Shown here piece after piece: positions 15,734 through 23,630 of a stretch of DNA of 31,268 nt; the first letter of the stretch is position 1; the number at the start of each line of letters is the position of its first letter. The notes under the pieces were generated by a model, which saw nothing but the letters and a program-made list of their open reading frames with translations, was not told the origin of the DNA and did no database searches. The stretch spans positions 1-31,268 of the forward strand of contig UPYT01000028.1 in NCBI GenBank assembly GCA_900538475.1. The letters run 5' to 3'. This stretch comes from an uncultured Clostridium sp. (GTDB lineage Bacteria > Bacillota > Clostridia > Lachnospirales > Lachnospiraceae). A program made the position numbers and the translations under genes.

Positions 15734-17339
15734 GAATTCCCGAAGAGGCCTTTGCCCATCCGGCAGGCCATCCGTCTGCACAGACTAAAGCCCATCCATT
15801 CTCCAGCCCCTCTGCAGAAAGGGTACCTCCAGAAAGATAAGTCCGAATTTCTGCAGATTCCGCATCCAATTCTACGCTTTGGTTCACTGTGTCTAGATCC
15901 AGGAAAAGAGCCAAAGCATGGGAGGGTTCCAGCCTGTTTTTCTTGCCTGTGGCAAGATGAAGCCCTGGTCTTAAAACCCTAAGCCCTGACAAATCTGGAA
16001 TTCCCGCCGGAAGCAGATATATCTGATCCCCATAGGAAACCAGCCGTTCTGTACTGCAGGATTCTCTCCAGGTTTGTGCCTCCTGCCGGGTAAACAGCTC
16101 CTGAAACATCACCTGCAGTAAAGCCTGGTTTTCTCTTGCCGTTTCCCCTGAACCTTTCTTTTTTCCATTCTGACTGCCACGATCTTTCTTCTTTTCTTTT
16201 TTCCGACTATCCGCCTCTGTCAGCTCCTGACAGGCTTCCCCGAAATTAGCCCCTGCCTTTTTCAGACAGGCCAGATAATGACCTTCTCCCTCACATTTAT
16301 GCGGCCAGATTCGGAAAGTATCCGCCAGACCAGTCATATTTGTCTGACTCCATTCTGGCCTTCCGTGAGAAAGCCCCTCCAAAGCAGCGGCACATTCCGG
16401 CTTTTCTATAGAAAAATCTCTGTGCTCCTGCAAAAATCTTTCAACTGCCTGTTCGTCCTCCTCAGGGGCGAAGGTACAGGTTGAATAAACCAGACGTCCG
16501 CCAGGCTTTAACATAGCAGCCGCATTGTCCAAAATTTCCTGCTGGCGTTTGGCACAGTGAAGTACATTTTCCGGACTCCACTGGCTGCGGGCCAACTCAT
16601 CCTTGCGGAACATTCCCTCTCCGGAACAGGGAGCATCCACGACAATTCGATCAAAAAACTCTGGAAAGTAAAGACGCAGACGTCCCGAATCCTCATTGGT
16701 GACTACACAGTTTCCAATTCCCATCCGCTCCACATTTCTTGATAAAATTTTTGCCCGTGCCGGATGAATCTCATTGCTCACCAGAAGACCTTGATTTCTC
16801 ATACGTCCGGCAATGTGGGTGGTCTTTCCCCCTGGCGCCGCGCACAGATCCAAAATCCGTTCTCCTGGCTGCGGATCCAGAAGCACCGTAACTGCCATAG
16901 CGCTGGGCTCCTGAATATAATAAATTCCTGCTTCATGGAGAGCATGCTTTCCCGGTCTGGTTTTCTGGTCATAGTAATTCCCCTCCGCACACCAGCTCAC
17001 AGGAGAAAGACCAAACCGCTTTCCATAGTGAAGGGCCAAACTGGATGGTTCCCCCTTCAAGGGATTCCACCTCAGCCCCTGTACCCGCTCTGCCTCATAA
17101 CTTTCAAGAAATGCCGGAAACTCCTCTCCCAGAAGCTCCTTCATCCGTTTCAAAAAAGCCTCCGGCAATTCTGCTTCTCTTTCCTCCTGCTTTTTTTTAT
17201 CAGCATTGGCCGGCTCGTTCCCAGGAATCTGCTGCTTTTCTTCCTGTGCCAATTCTGTCTCTATAACCATCTCCATGGCTTTTCCATTTTCCCTGCATAC
17301 CGTTTTCTCGGTTCTGTCCCGATTCTTCTTTCCAGCCAT
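15693..17339 (-). CDS. rsmF: RsmF-like 16S rRNA m5C methyltransferase (NOL1/NOP2/Sun family)
   Basis: A 548-aa SAM-dependent RNA cytosine-5 methyltransferase. The SAM loop is LCAAPGGKT (about 165-173). The two family cysteines are in DAPCSGEG (Cys238) and YSTCTF (Cys288). The C-terminal half carries an RsmF-type domain (about 390-548), separated from the catalytic part by a Lys-rich linker with KKEKKKD and GKKKG. Unusually, about 55 residues of Lys/Glu-rich sequence precede the catalytic fold. The ATG at 17339 is preferred: the GTG one codon earlier leaves only 3 nt after GGGAG. A good promoter lies about 115 nt upstream. Confidence 0.88.
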   Translation of the reverse strand: MAGKKNRDRTEKTVCRENGKAMEMVIETELAQEEKQQIPGNEPANADKKKQEEREAELPEAFLKRMKELLGEEFPAFLESYEAERVQGLRWNPLKGEPSSLALHYGKRFGLSPVSWCAEGNYYDQKTRPGKHALHEAGIYYIQEPSAMAVTVLLDPQPGERILDLCAAPGGKTTHIAGRMRNQGLLVSNEIHPARAKILSRNVERMGIGNCVVTNEDSGRLRLYFPEFFDRIVVDAPCSGEGMFRKDELARSQWSPENVLHCAKRQQEILDNAAAMLKPGGRLVYSTCTFAPEEDEQAVERFLQEHRDFSIEKPECAAALEGLSHGRPEWSQTNMTGLADTFRIWPHKCEGEGHYLACLKKAGANFGEACQELTEADSRKKEKKKDRGSQNGKKKGSGETARENQALLQVMFQELFTRQEAQTWRESCSTERLVSYGDQIYLLPAGIPDLSGLRVLRPGLHLATGKKNRLEPSHALALFLDLDTVNQSVELDAESAEIRTYLSGGTLSAEGLENGWALVCADGWPAGWAKASSGILKNHYPKGLRQDL

Positions 17340-17379
17340 CACTATCTCCCAGGTTTCTCTTATTTTTCTTGCTTTTTTC

Positions 17380-17447
17380 GTAACCCTTCAGCCCGGCGCT
17401 TCTTATCCACTTTAAGCAGGCAGGAAAATGCATGGCTGGACGGTTCC
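17380..17447. repeat. Second inverted pair of the TAAC/TTCAG motif
   Basis: GTAACCCTTCAGCC (17380-17393) and GGCTGGACGGTTCC (17434-17447) are complementary at 11 of 14 positions. They lie in the rsmF leader. The left arm shares its core with the sites near 2276, 4085 and 22744. Confidence 0.5.
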
Positions 17448-17455
17448 ATTTTTTC

Positions 17456-17484
17456 ATTATATCGGTCCGGTCATTTCCTGTAAA
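17456..17484 (-). promoter_or_regulatory. Promoter of rsmF
   Basis: On the minus strand TTTACA (17484-17479) and TATAAT (17461-17456) are 17 bp apart. The resulting leader of about 110 nt contains the inverted motif pair. Confidence 0.7.
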
Positions 17485-17558
17485 TACCCTATCTGCAACA
17501 GAATCAACTCTCTGCAGGCGAAAAACTTTTATAAGAGTATTTTTCATGCAGAAAAAAA

Positions 17559-17588
17559 GCCGCGCATCTGTCTCAGCAGACGCACAGC
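17559..17588 (-). terminator. Intrinsic terminator after the DUF6465-type gene
   Basis: On the minus strand GCTGTGCGTCTG pairs with CAGATGCGCGGC through 12 positions including G-U pairs, and TTTTTTT follows. It lies about 37 nt after the stop codon. Confidence 0.85.
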
Positions 17589-17624
17589 CTTTTTCGTCAT
17601 TACACTTTTATCAAATCCGTTCGA

Positions 17625-18050
17625 TTACAGGGAAACCTTGAAATCGTCGGAACCTTCTCCGTTTACGACATAGTAAGCCACATTATTTTCAGGTTGGATA
17701 TAAACTTCAATGGTCTTGATGGTAACGCCTCTGTGGTTGGCCTTGTATGCCTTGGTTGCTGCATCCAGTACTTCCTTTGCAACAATCTGATTCTCGCCAT
17801 ACTCAATAACAACCGTTGCCTTCGGCTCAGCTTTTTTTGCTGGAGTTTTCTTTGCAGCCGGAGCTTTTTCTGCAGCCTGGGTCTTTTCTGCTGCCGGAGT
17901 CTTTGCTGCAGTCGTCTTTTTCGGCGCTGCTGCTTTCTTCTCTGCCGGTTTCTTTACTGTCTTGGAAGCTACTGTTGTCTTCTCAGTTTCCTTCTCAGCA
18001 ACTGCATTTCCCTCTACTGCTTTGTCAGCTACTTTCTTTACTGCTGCCAT
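17625..18050 (-). CDS. DUF6465-type protein with a histone H1-like Lys/Ala/Pro tail
   Basis: A 141-aa protein. Residues 1-80 are low-complexity, rich in Lys, Ala, Pro and Thr, with units like AAKTPAAEK and APAAKKTPAKK, as in histone H1-like bacterial proteins. The C-terminal 60 residues (from VVIEYGENQIVAKE to DDFKVSL) form a compact alpha/beta domain that I associate with DUF6465, common in Lachnospiraceae. No signal peptide or membrane span is present. The basic tail could bind nucleic acid, but this is not shown. The start at 18050 is set by AGGAGG; upstream ATG codons overlap it. A perfect consensus promoter and a good terminator frame the gene as a single, probably highly expressed unit. 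Confidence 0.8.
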   Translation of the reverse strand: MAAVKKVADKAVEGNAVAEKETEKTTVASKTVKKPAEKKAAAPKKTTAAKTPAAEKTQAAEKAPAAKKTPAKKAEPKATVVIEYGENQIVAKEVLDAATKAYKANHRGVTIKTIEVYIQPENNVAYYVVNGEGSDDFKVSL

Positions 18051-18094
18051 AATTCTTTTCCTCCTCATTTGACTCTGGAACCTATTGATTTCCC

Positions 18095-18151
18095 GCACAG
18101 TTTTTCCCCCTGTGCTGAGTGCATTATATATTCCTTTTCCTTTTTTGTCAA
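18095..18151 (-). promoter_or_regulatory. Perfect consensus promoter and leader hairpin of the DUF6465-type gene
   Basis: On the minus strand TTGACA (18151-18146) and TATAAT (18128-18123) are exactly 17 bp apart, with an A/G-rich spacer. Near the predicted transcript start a small hairpin, GCACAG / CTGTGC (18095-18115), may stabilise the 5' end of the mRNA. Confidence 0.85.
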
Positions 18152-18223
18152 TGAAATCCTTTGAATATCAAGATATTACGCCATCGTTCAGCCATGTATC
18201 TTCTTGCCCGCTTACAGCGGACA

Positions 18224-19144
18224 TTACAGAACCAGAATTAAAGTTACTGTAATAGCCGCCATACTCAAAACAATCGACATGGAGTTGACTGCACTGGACA
18301 TTTCCACATCTCCGCCCAGCCTTCCGGTAAAGGCTGTTGCCACAGAGGAAACCGGGCCAAAGGCTGCAATAGCCATAGCCTGACGAACCTCCAGTTCAAA
18401 GGGCAGCAGATAAAATCCTGCCAAAGAAAACGCAAGGGCAACTCCGTACCGCAGAGCCATCAGACGGAAAATCCAAAAAAGCTTGTCACGTCCCAGACGA
18501 ATTTCAAATCCGATTCCAATCATCAAAAGGGCCAGAAAGGCATTGGAGGCTCCCACCGTAGCAGCGAAAGAAACAATCACATCCGGAAGAGAAAGCTCCA
18601 GCATGGCAAGCATTGTCATAATCACATAGGCATCAAAGGGCAGGGAGGACAGCAAGCTCTTTACAATATTTCTTACCGAAGCTTTTTCACCGGTTCCCTT
18701 GACCATCGAAGCCAACGTATAGGTTACCCCCGTACACATGACCGCATTTCCAGCATCAAACAGACTGGTTGCTGCAAACCCCACCGGGCCCAGAAAACTC
18801 TGGACAAAGGGAAGAGTAAAATTTCCAATATTGTATCCGGACAGGTTAATCATATCAAAGGCCTTTCTCTCCCCGTCCCGGTGCAGATTCGTTACGTATC
18901 CGATGCTTACCATAACAATATTGCAAATAATTCCCAGCAGACACAAAAACAACAGGGAACGATCCATGGTAATATTGCTGAAGTTAGAAATAATTGCACA
19001 GGGCAGGGTAATCCGGATCACAATTTTAGAAATCAGATAAAAATCATCCAGATGAAAAAAGCCCTTTCGCTTTAGTACATATCCCATAACGATAATCAGG
19101 ATAAACGCAGCTGCCTTAGTCAGTACAGCCAGAATTCCACTCAC
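18224..19144 (-). CDS. AEC-family (auxin efflux carrier-like) transporter
   Basis: A 306-aa inner-membrane protein with hydrophobic segments along its whole length. Family-like features are the opening FILIIVMGYVLKRKGFF, the NxSGYNIGNFTLPFVQ segment (about residues 100-115), and the closing half with ALAFSLAGFYLLPFE and FGPVSSVATAF. AEC proteins export or exchange organic acids and amino-acid-like compounds; the substrate cannot be read from sequence. The start is GTG, 9 nt after AGGAGG. It lies 25 bp behind azlD, in the same operon. Confidence 0.88.
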   Translation of the reverse strand: MSGILAVLTKAAAFILIIVMGYVLKRKGFFHLDDFYLISKIVIRITLPCAIISNFSNITMDRSLLFLCLLGIICNIVMVSIGYVTNLHRDGERKAFDMINLSGYNIGNFTLPFVQSFLGPVGFAATSLFDAGNAVMCTGVTYTLASMVKGTGEKASVRNIVKSLLSSLPFDAYVIMTMLAMLELSLPDVIVSFAATVGASNAFLALLMIGIGFEIRLGRDKLFWIFRLMALRYGVALAFSLAGFYLLPFELEVRQAMAIAAFGPVSSVATAFTGRLGGDVEMSSAVNSMSIVLSMAAITVTLILVL

Positions 19145-19169
19145 GCTTCTTTACCTCCTTTTGGGTATT

Positions 19170-19475
19170 TTACAAAAACAGCTCTACCAGATAAACTGCA
19201 GCACAGGCTCCAAGAGATACTCGAAACAGATTGCCATCCAACCACGCAAAAATCACAGCTGCAGCAAAACCTGCAAGACCAGACCGCACATCAGCTGTGG
19301 CTGATAAAATGGCTGGAAAAGTCATGACAGACAGACTAACATAGGGTACATAATATAAAAAAGAACGGATAAACGGACTTTTTATTTCTTTTTTCAAGAG
19401 AGTAAGAGGTAGTACCCGCACCCCATAAATCGTCAGAAACATTACAAGAATGCTTACAGGAATATTAGCGCTCAT
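19170..19475 (-). CDS. azlD: AzlD-family branched-chain amino acid transport subunit
   Basis: A 101-aa membrane protein with about four hydrophobic segments, normal for AzlD. The motif YGVRVLPLTLLKK is near the N-terminus, and LSVMTFPAILSA in the middle is typical. It acts with AzlC to export branched-chain amino acids or analogues. Its start (after AAGGAGG) lies inside the end of azlC, an 11-bp overlap that points to translational coupling. Confidence 0.9.
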   Translation of the reverse strand: MSANIPVSILVMFLTIYGVRVLPLTLLKKEIKSPFIRSFLYYVPYVSLSVMTFPAILSATADVRSGLAGFAAAVIFAWLDGNLFRVSLGACAAVYLVELFL

Positions 19476-20211
19476 AGTCTGTATCCTCCTTCTCCTCTTT
19501 TACTGGAAACAGCACCGCTGCTCCTCCGGCCAGCAGTACTGTTAAAAGAATCATCTGAAAGCCGGACGATATTTCTCGAATTCCCGGTATGATAGAAAAC
19601 ATTGTACTACAAATCATAGAAACAGCTACTACTCCTGCAATTACCCTGTTTTTCCTGGAGGGCGGAATCACAACTGCCATGAACATCCCATAAAGAGCTA
19701 CATTCAGGGCGCTCATGACTCTTTCCGGAAGAATCATACCAATAACGGCTCCCAGAAAGGTTCCCAATACCCATCCCGGTCCTGCTACAGCTACAGCTCC
19801 GTACATATAAGCAGGATGCAGCTTTTCAGGAACCGACACGGCAATGCCAAAAATCTCATCCGTCACCTCATAAGCCATCAAAAATCTGTGATAAAAGGGC
19901 ACATCCCGCCGCACCTTCTGAGAAAGGGCACTGGACATTAGCAGATACCGCATATTTACCACCAGAGTTGTTACTGCCATTTCCAAATAACCGGCTCCCG
20001 CCGCAATCATACCAATTCCTGCAAACTGACCGGCTGAAGCCATCATAGCCGCCGACATCACTGCTGCCTGAAATGCAGACAGCCCTGCCTTTTTTGAAGC
20101 AATTCCCAGGGTAAAGGATACTGCAAAATACCCCAGGCCAATGGGAATTCCGTGCTTCATTCCCTTCAGAAACCAGATTTTCCCATTCTTTTCTGATTTC
20201 ATGCTGTTCAT
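19465..20211 (-). CDS. azlC: AzlC-family branched-chain amino acid exporter subunit
   Basis: An approximately 248-aa polytopic membrane protein. GIPIGLGYFAVSFTLGIASKK and the segment with MSAAMMASAGQFAGIGM are typical of AzlC, as is NMRYLLMSSALSQK. With AzlD it forms an exporter for branched-chain amino acids; the B. subtilis pair confers azaleucine resistance. The start is uncertain: the ATG at 20220 lies 1 nt after GGAGG, so the ATG at 20211 is preferred. The operon has its own promoter facing away from the LysR gene. Confidence 0.88.
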   Translation of the reverse strand: MNSMKSEKNGKIWFLKGMKHGIPIGLGYFAVSFTLGIASKKAGLSAFQAAVMSAAMMASAGQFAGIGMIAAGAGYLEMAVTTLVVNMRYLLMSSALSQKVRRDVPFYHRFLMAYEVTDEIFGIAVSVPEKLHPAYMYGAVAVAGPGWVLGTFLGAVIGMILPERVMSALNVALYGMFMAVVIPPSRKNRVIAGVVAVSMICSTMFSIIPGIREISSGFQMILLTVLLAGGAAVLFPVKEEKEDTDYER

Positions 20212-20261
20212 TTTCCTCATTCCTCCCTCTTCCCGTGTTCTGGATTCTCTCAGCTTTTTTA

Positions 20262-20304
20262 CCGTTCAGGTTATCGCTTTTTTCCAATCAGCGGATAAAC
20301 CCTC
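20262..20304. repeat. Motif copy with imperfect hairpin in the azlC leader
   Basis: CCGTTCAGG (20262-20270) resembles the recurring TTCAG motif. GGTTATCGC just after it can pair with GCGGATAAACC (about 20292-20302). It lies in the leader of the azlC operon and could affect transcript folding. Confidence 0.3.
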
Positions 20305-20328
20305 AAATAAATCCAGCAGACTTTTATT

Positions 20329-20357
20329 ATCATACTCAGAGTCTCTCCACAAGTCAA
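20329..20357 (-). promoter_or_regulatory. Promoter of the azlC-azlD-AEC operon
   Basis: On the minus strand TTGACT (20357-20352) and TATGAT (20334-20329) are 17 bp apart. It is back-to-back with the lysR promoter. Confidence 0.75.
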
Positions 20358-20364
20358 TGTCCAG

Positions 20365-20405
20365 TTTCGTATGAAGATGACTTTTTTCGCATTTCGTATT
20401 ATAAT
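20365..20405 (+). promoter_or_regulatory. lysR promoter and candidate LysR operator
   Basis: ATGACT (20377-20382) and TATAAT (20400-20405) are 17 bp apart. TTTCGTAT occurs at 20365 and again at 20392, and TTCGTATGAA (20366-20375) is partly palindromic. It lies between the two divergent -35 elements, the usual place for a LysR-type autoregulatory site. The operator role is an inference. Confidence 0.55.
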
Positions 20406-20427
20406 TACACCAGGAAGGAGAATTCCC

Positions 20428-21366
20428 ATGACAACGAAAGAATTACTGTATGTAAAAACAGTGGCCGATGAGCACAATATATCCAAAGCCGCAAAAAAAT
20501 TATTTATGGCTCAGCCATCTTTAAGCCAGTCTATTCAGCGAATTGAAGAGAGTATTGGTATGCCCTTGTTTCACAGAACAACAACAGGACTTACCCTTAC
20601 CTTTGCCGGTGAGCGCTATTACCATATGGCTGTCCAGGTTTTAAAAATGTATGAGGATTTTCAGCTGGAAATCAGCGATATCAATAATCTGAAAACAGGA
20701 CATATCCACATCGGCATTACCAACCACCTGGGCACCCTTGTACTTCCCCGGGTTCTTCCTGCCTACAAAAATATCTGCCCTCATGTAGAGATTACCATCC
20801 ACGAAGAAAACACCGCTGCTCTGGAGCAGCAGCTTCTGGCAGGAAAACTTGATTTTGCCGTTATGCATGCGCCGCCGGAAAGGAGCTCTTTATCCGCGCT
20901 TCGCTATGAGCTTCTGAGCAGAGATCCTTTTATCCTCGTTCTGTCACCGGATCATCCACTGCTCCAAAAAGCCGTTTTTCAGGAAGGCTACCCCTATCCT
21001 GTTCTGGATCTGAAGCTTCTCGCCAGAGAGCCTTTCCTGATGCTTCACCAGACTCAGCGCATTCGTCAGATTACAGATGAGGTTCTTCTGCGTGCAGGAA
21101 TTTCCCGCCCCCAAACTGTTCTCACTCTGAGAAGCTTTGAAACTGCCCAGCTTCTTGCGGCCCGCGGAATGGGAGTCATGCTTGTACCAGAACAGTATTC
21201 CCGAATTCATTCCGGTCAGCTTCAGCCAGCACGTCTCTGTATCGATCAGGCATACGGGGCCGGATGGGATATGTGCATTGCCACCCTTGGCGACGGCTTT
21301 CTGTCCAAAGCAGATCAACTGTTCATCCGGATTCTGAAGGAACAGTTTCCCTCGGCTGAGGCTTAA
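20428..21366 (+). CDS. LysR-family transcriptional regulator
   Basis: A 312-aa regulator. The N-terminal winged helix (about 1-60) has the classical pattern NISKAAKKLFMAQPSLSQSI followed by RIEESIGMPLFHR. A two-lobe effector-binding domain follows (about 90-305). The ATG at 20428 is chosen because GGAAGGAG lies 8 nt upstream and the TATAAT box falls between it and the earlier in-frame ATG. It is divergent from azlC and lies 37 bp before a MATE exporter gene. It likely controls the azlC operon and perhaps the MATE gene in response to a small metabolite, which I cannot name. Confidence 0.9.
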   Translation: MTTKELLYVKTVADEHNISKAAKKLFMAQPSLSQSIQRIEESIGMPLFHRTTTGLTLTFAGERYYHMAVQVLKMYEDFQLEISDINNLKTGHIHIGITNHLGTLVLPRVLPAYKNICPHVEITIHEENTAALEQQLLAGKLDFAVMHAPPERSSLSALRYELLSRDPFILVLSPDHPLLQKAVFQEGYPYPVLDLKLLAREPFLMLHQTQRIRQITDEVLLRAGISRPQTVLTLRSFETAQLLAARGMGVMLVPEQYSRIHSGQLQPARLCIDQAYGAGWDMCIATLGDGFLSKADQLFIRILKEQFPSAEA

Positions 21367-21403
21367 GCCCTCTCCATCAAATTTTAAAAGGAGATTGAAA
21401 CTT

Positions 21404-22747
21404 ATGAATAAAAAGCAGCCTCTGCTTACAGACACCCCGGGACGGGCTCTTATTGTCTTTGCTCTTCCTATGATTATTGGAAACTTGTTTCAGCAATTCT
21501 ATAATATGGCTGACTCTATCATTGTCGGACGTTTTGTGGGAGAAAATGCCCTGGCAGCCGTGGGAGCCTCCTATTCCTTTACCAATGTATTTATCATGAT
21601 TGCTATTGGTGGCGGAATCGGTGCCTCCGTGCTGACCAGCCAGTATCTGGGCGCAGGAAAACTCCGGGAAATGAAAACCTCCATTGCCACCTTTTTGATT
21701 ACCTTTCTGGTTCTCAGCTCCCTCCTTGCCTGCTTTGGTTTTCTGTTTAATCCAACTGTCATGCGGCTGTTAAAAACACCGGAAGATATTTTCAGCGATG
21801 CTGTCCTTTATCTGCAGATCTATTTTTGCGGACTGCCCTTTATGTTTATGTACAATGTGCTTTCCGCCAATTTTAATGCACTGGGAAAATCTGTTATTCC
21901 TCTGGCTCTTCTGATCTTTTCCTCTGTATTAAATGTATTTCTGGATCTGTTTATGGTTTTAAAACTGGGAATGGGAGTGGAAGGCGTGGCAATTGCTACT
22001 GTCCTTGCCCAGGGAATTTCCTCTCTGCTTTCTTTCCTGATCCTGCTGCGTTTTCTTGGCACCTTTCATACAGAAGGCAGAATCCCGCTCTTTGATTGCT
22101 CTATGCTGACGAATGGAACAAAAATTGCCATCCCCTCCATCGTTCAGCAGTCTATTGTCAGCATCGGTATCCTGCTGACCCAGTCTGCAGTAAACCGTTT
22201 TGGCTCCTCCGCACTGGCCGGATACTCTGCCGGTATGCGCCTGGAATCCCTGGCAATTGTGCCAATGATAGCCACTGGAAACGCTGTCTCCACCTTTACA
22301 GCCCAGAATCTGGGTGCAGGCCAGAAGGAACGAGTCCGTCAGGGGTATCGGACCTCGTACCTCATCATTCTTTCCTTCAGTGCCATCCTTTTAATCGCCA
22401 CCCAGCTGTTTTACCGTCCCATCCTCTCTGCCTTTCTTAATGTGGAATCGTCCCCTGTAGCCTATTCCACCGGAGCCAGTTACCTTCGCTTTATCGGCTT
22501 TTTCTTCTGCTTTCTGGGCTTTAAGGCCTCAACCGATGGCGTTCTGCGGGGTGCAGGAGATGTGGGCGTTTATATGGCTGCAAATCTTGTCAATCTCTCC
22601 ATCCGGGTTGCTGTCGCACAGCTTTGCTCTCCTGTCTGGGGAATTGAATTTGTGTGGTATGCTGTACCGCTCGGCTGGGGAATGAACTACATCATTTCCT
22701 ATCTCTGGTACCGCACCGGCCACTGGGAAAAGAAAAATCTGGTATAA
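21404..22747 (+). CDS. MATE-family multidrug/metabolite exporter
   Basis: A 447-aa protein with about 12 membrane spans in two homologous halves, normal for MATE. Family features are FQQFYNMADSIIVGRFVGENALAAVG near the N-terminus and FSSVLNVFLDLFMV in the middle. It exports cationic or amphipathic compounds using Na+ or H+. The ATG at 21404, 10 nt after AAGGAG, is preferred over an in-frame TTG at 21395 that sits almost on that site. No separate promoter is seen after lysR, so the two are probably cotranscribed. No clear terminator separates it from the icd relic. Confidence 0.92.
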   Translation: MNKKQPLLTDTPGRALIVFALPMIIGNLFQQFYNMADSIIVGRFVGENALAAVGASYSFTNVFIMIAIGGGIGASVLTSQYLGAGKLREMKTSIATFLITFLVLSSLLACFGFLFNPTVMRLLKTPEDIFSDAVLYLQIYFCGLPFMFMYNVLSANFNALGKSVIPLALLIFSSVLNVFLDLFMVLKLGMGVEGVAIATVLAQGISSLLSFLILLRFLGTFHTEGRIPLFDCSMLTNGTKIAIPSIVQQSIVSIGILLTQSAVNRFGSSALAGYSAGMRLESLAIVPMIATGNAVSTFTAQNLGAGQKERVRQGYRTSYLIILSFSAILLIATQLFYRPILSAFLNVESSPVAYSTGASYLRFIGFFFCFLGFKASTDGVLRGAGDVGVYMAANLVNLSIRVAVAQLCSPVWGIEFVWYAVPLGWGMNYIISYLWYRTGHWEKKNLV

Positions 22748-22768
22748 CGATTCAGGACGGAAACAAAG

Positions 22769-23500
22769 GAGAAGCTGATTCTGCCCTTTGTTGATTTAAA
22801 AGAATAGTATTTTGATCTGGAAGTCCACAACCTGGATCAATCCATCCAAAGCTTTGCCCGCTGCTGCATGTCTTATGCCCTGGAACAAAAGCAGGATCTT
22901 ATTTTTTCCGCCAAGGATACCATTTCCAAGGTATATGACCGAAATTTTCGGGAAATATTCAAGCAGATTTTTATGGAAGAGTTTATGGAAAAATTCGAAG
23001 CTGCCGGCATTAGCTATTCCTATTGTCTAATTGACGATGCCGTATCTCGGGCAGGCAAAAGCCCTGGCGGCTATGTATGGGCATGCCAAAACTATGACGG
23101 AGATGTTATGAGCGATATGCTGGCAACAGCCTACGGCTCTGCCGCCATGATGACGTCAGTTCTCGTTTCTCCTGACGGCTGCTATGAATACGAGGCGGCT
23201 CATGGCACTGTTCGACGCCACTATTACCAGTATCTGGAAGGCGGCGTAGCTTCCACCAACCCGCTGGCTATTATCATGGCCTGGGCAAATGCCTTGGAAA
23301 AACGAGGTGAGCTGGACAGAAACCAGCCCCTGCAGGAATTCGGCGCCTGTCTGCAAAAAATTACCATTCAAACGGTAGAAAGCGGAATTATGACAAAGGA
23401 TCTGAAAAAAGTAACAACTCTGCCGGAGCCCCATGTGGTAACGGGTCTGCAGTTTATTGAGACTGTTCAAAAAAAGCTATGGGAAAAATATGGAATTTAA
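22769..23500 (+). pseudogene. icd: Relic of NADP-dependent isocitrate dehydrogenase
   Basis: From 22769 the frame reads EKLILPFVDLKE, then a TAG stop (22805), then YFDLE, matching the start region of eukaryotic-type NADP-isocitrate dehydrogenases. It jumps in the same frame to VHNLDQSIQSFARCC (from 22823), the later part of the family, and continues intact to 23500. About 135 codons in the middle and about 20-25 at the N-terminus are missing, judged from the usual length of about 400 aa. Lost parts include the substrate-binding arginines; retained parts include KDTISKVYD, NYDGDVMSD with its metal aspartates, and EAAHGTVRRHY. An ATG at 22868 could still start a 210-aa fragment, but it cannot be a working enzyme. 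The relic begins 9 bases after a TAACGATTCAGGACGG motif. An aconitase-like gene faces it. Confidence 0.9.
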
Positions 23501-23507
23501 TCAAGTA

Positions 23508-23570
23508 AGACAGCCGAAAATCTATGTCAGCACAAATAAGCGCTGCAAAGATTTTTCGGCTGTCTTTTTT
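23508..23570 (+). terminator. Strong terminator after the icd relic
   Basis: AGACAGCCGAAAATCT pairs with AGATTTTTCGGCTGTCT (one extra base) across a 25-nt loop, followed by TTTTT. On the plus strand it ends the icd relic transcript. It could also help end the converging aconitase transcript, though no T-run follows on the minus strand. Confidence 0.85.
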
Positions 23571-23630
23571 CAGATAAAACTAATATATGGAGTTTATCTA
23601 TAGTAACAGAAAGGCTGAATTTGGGGAAGT

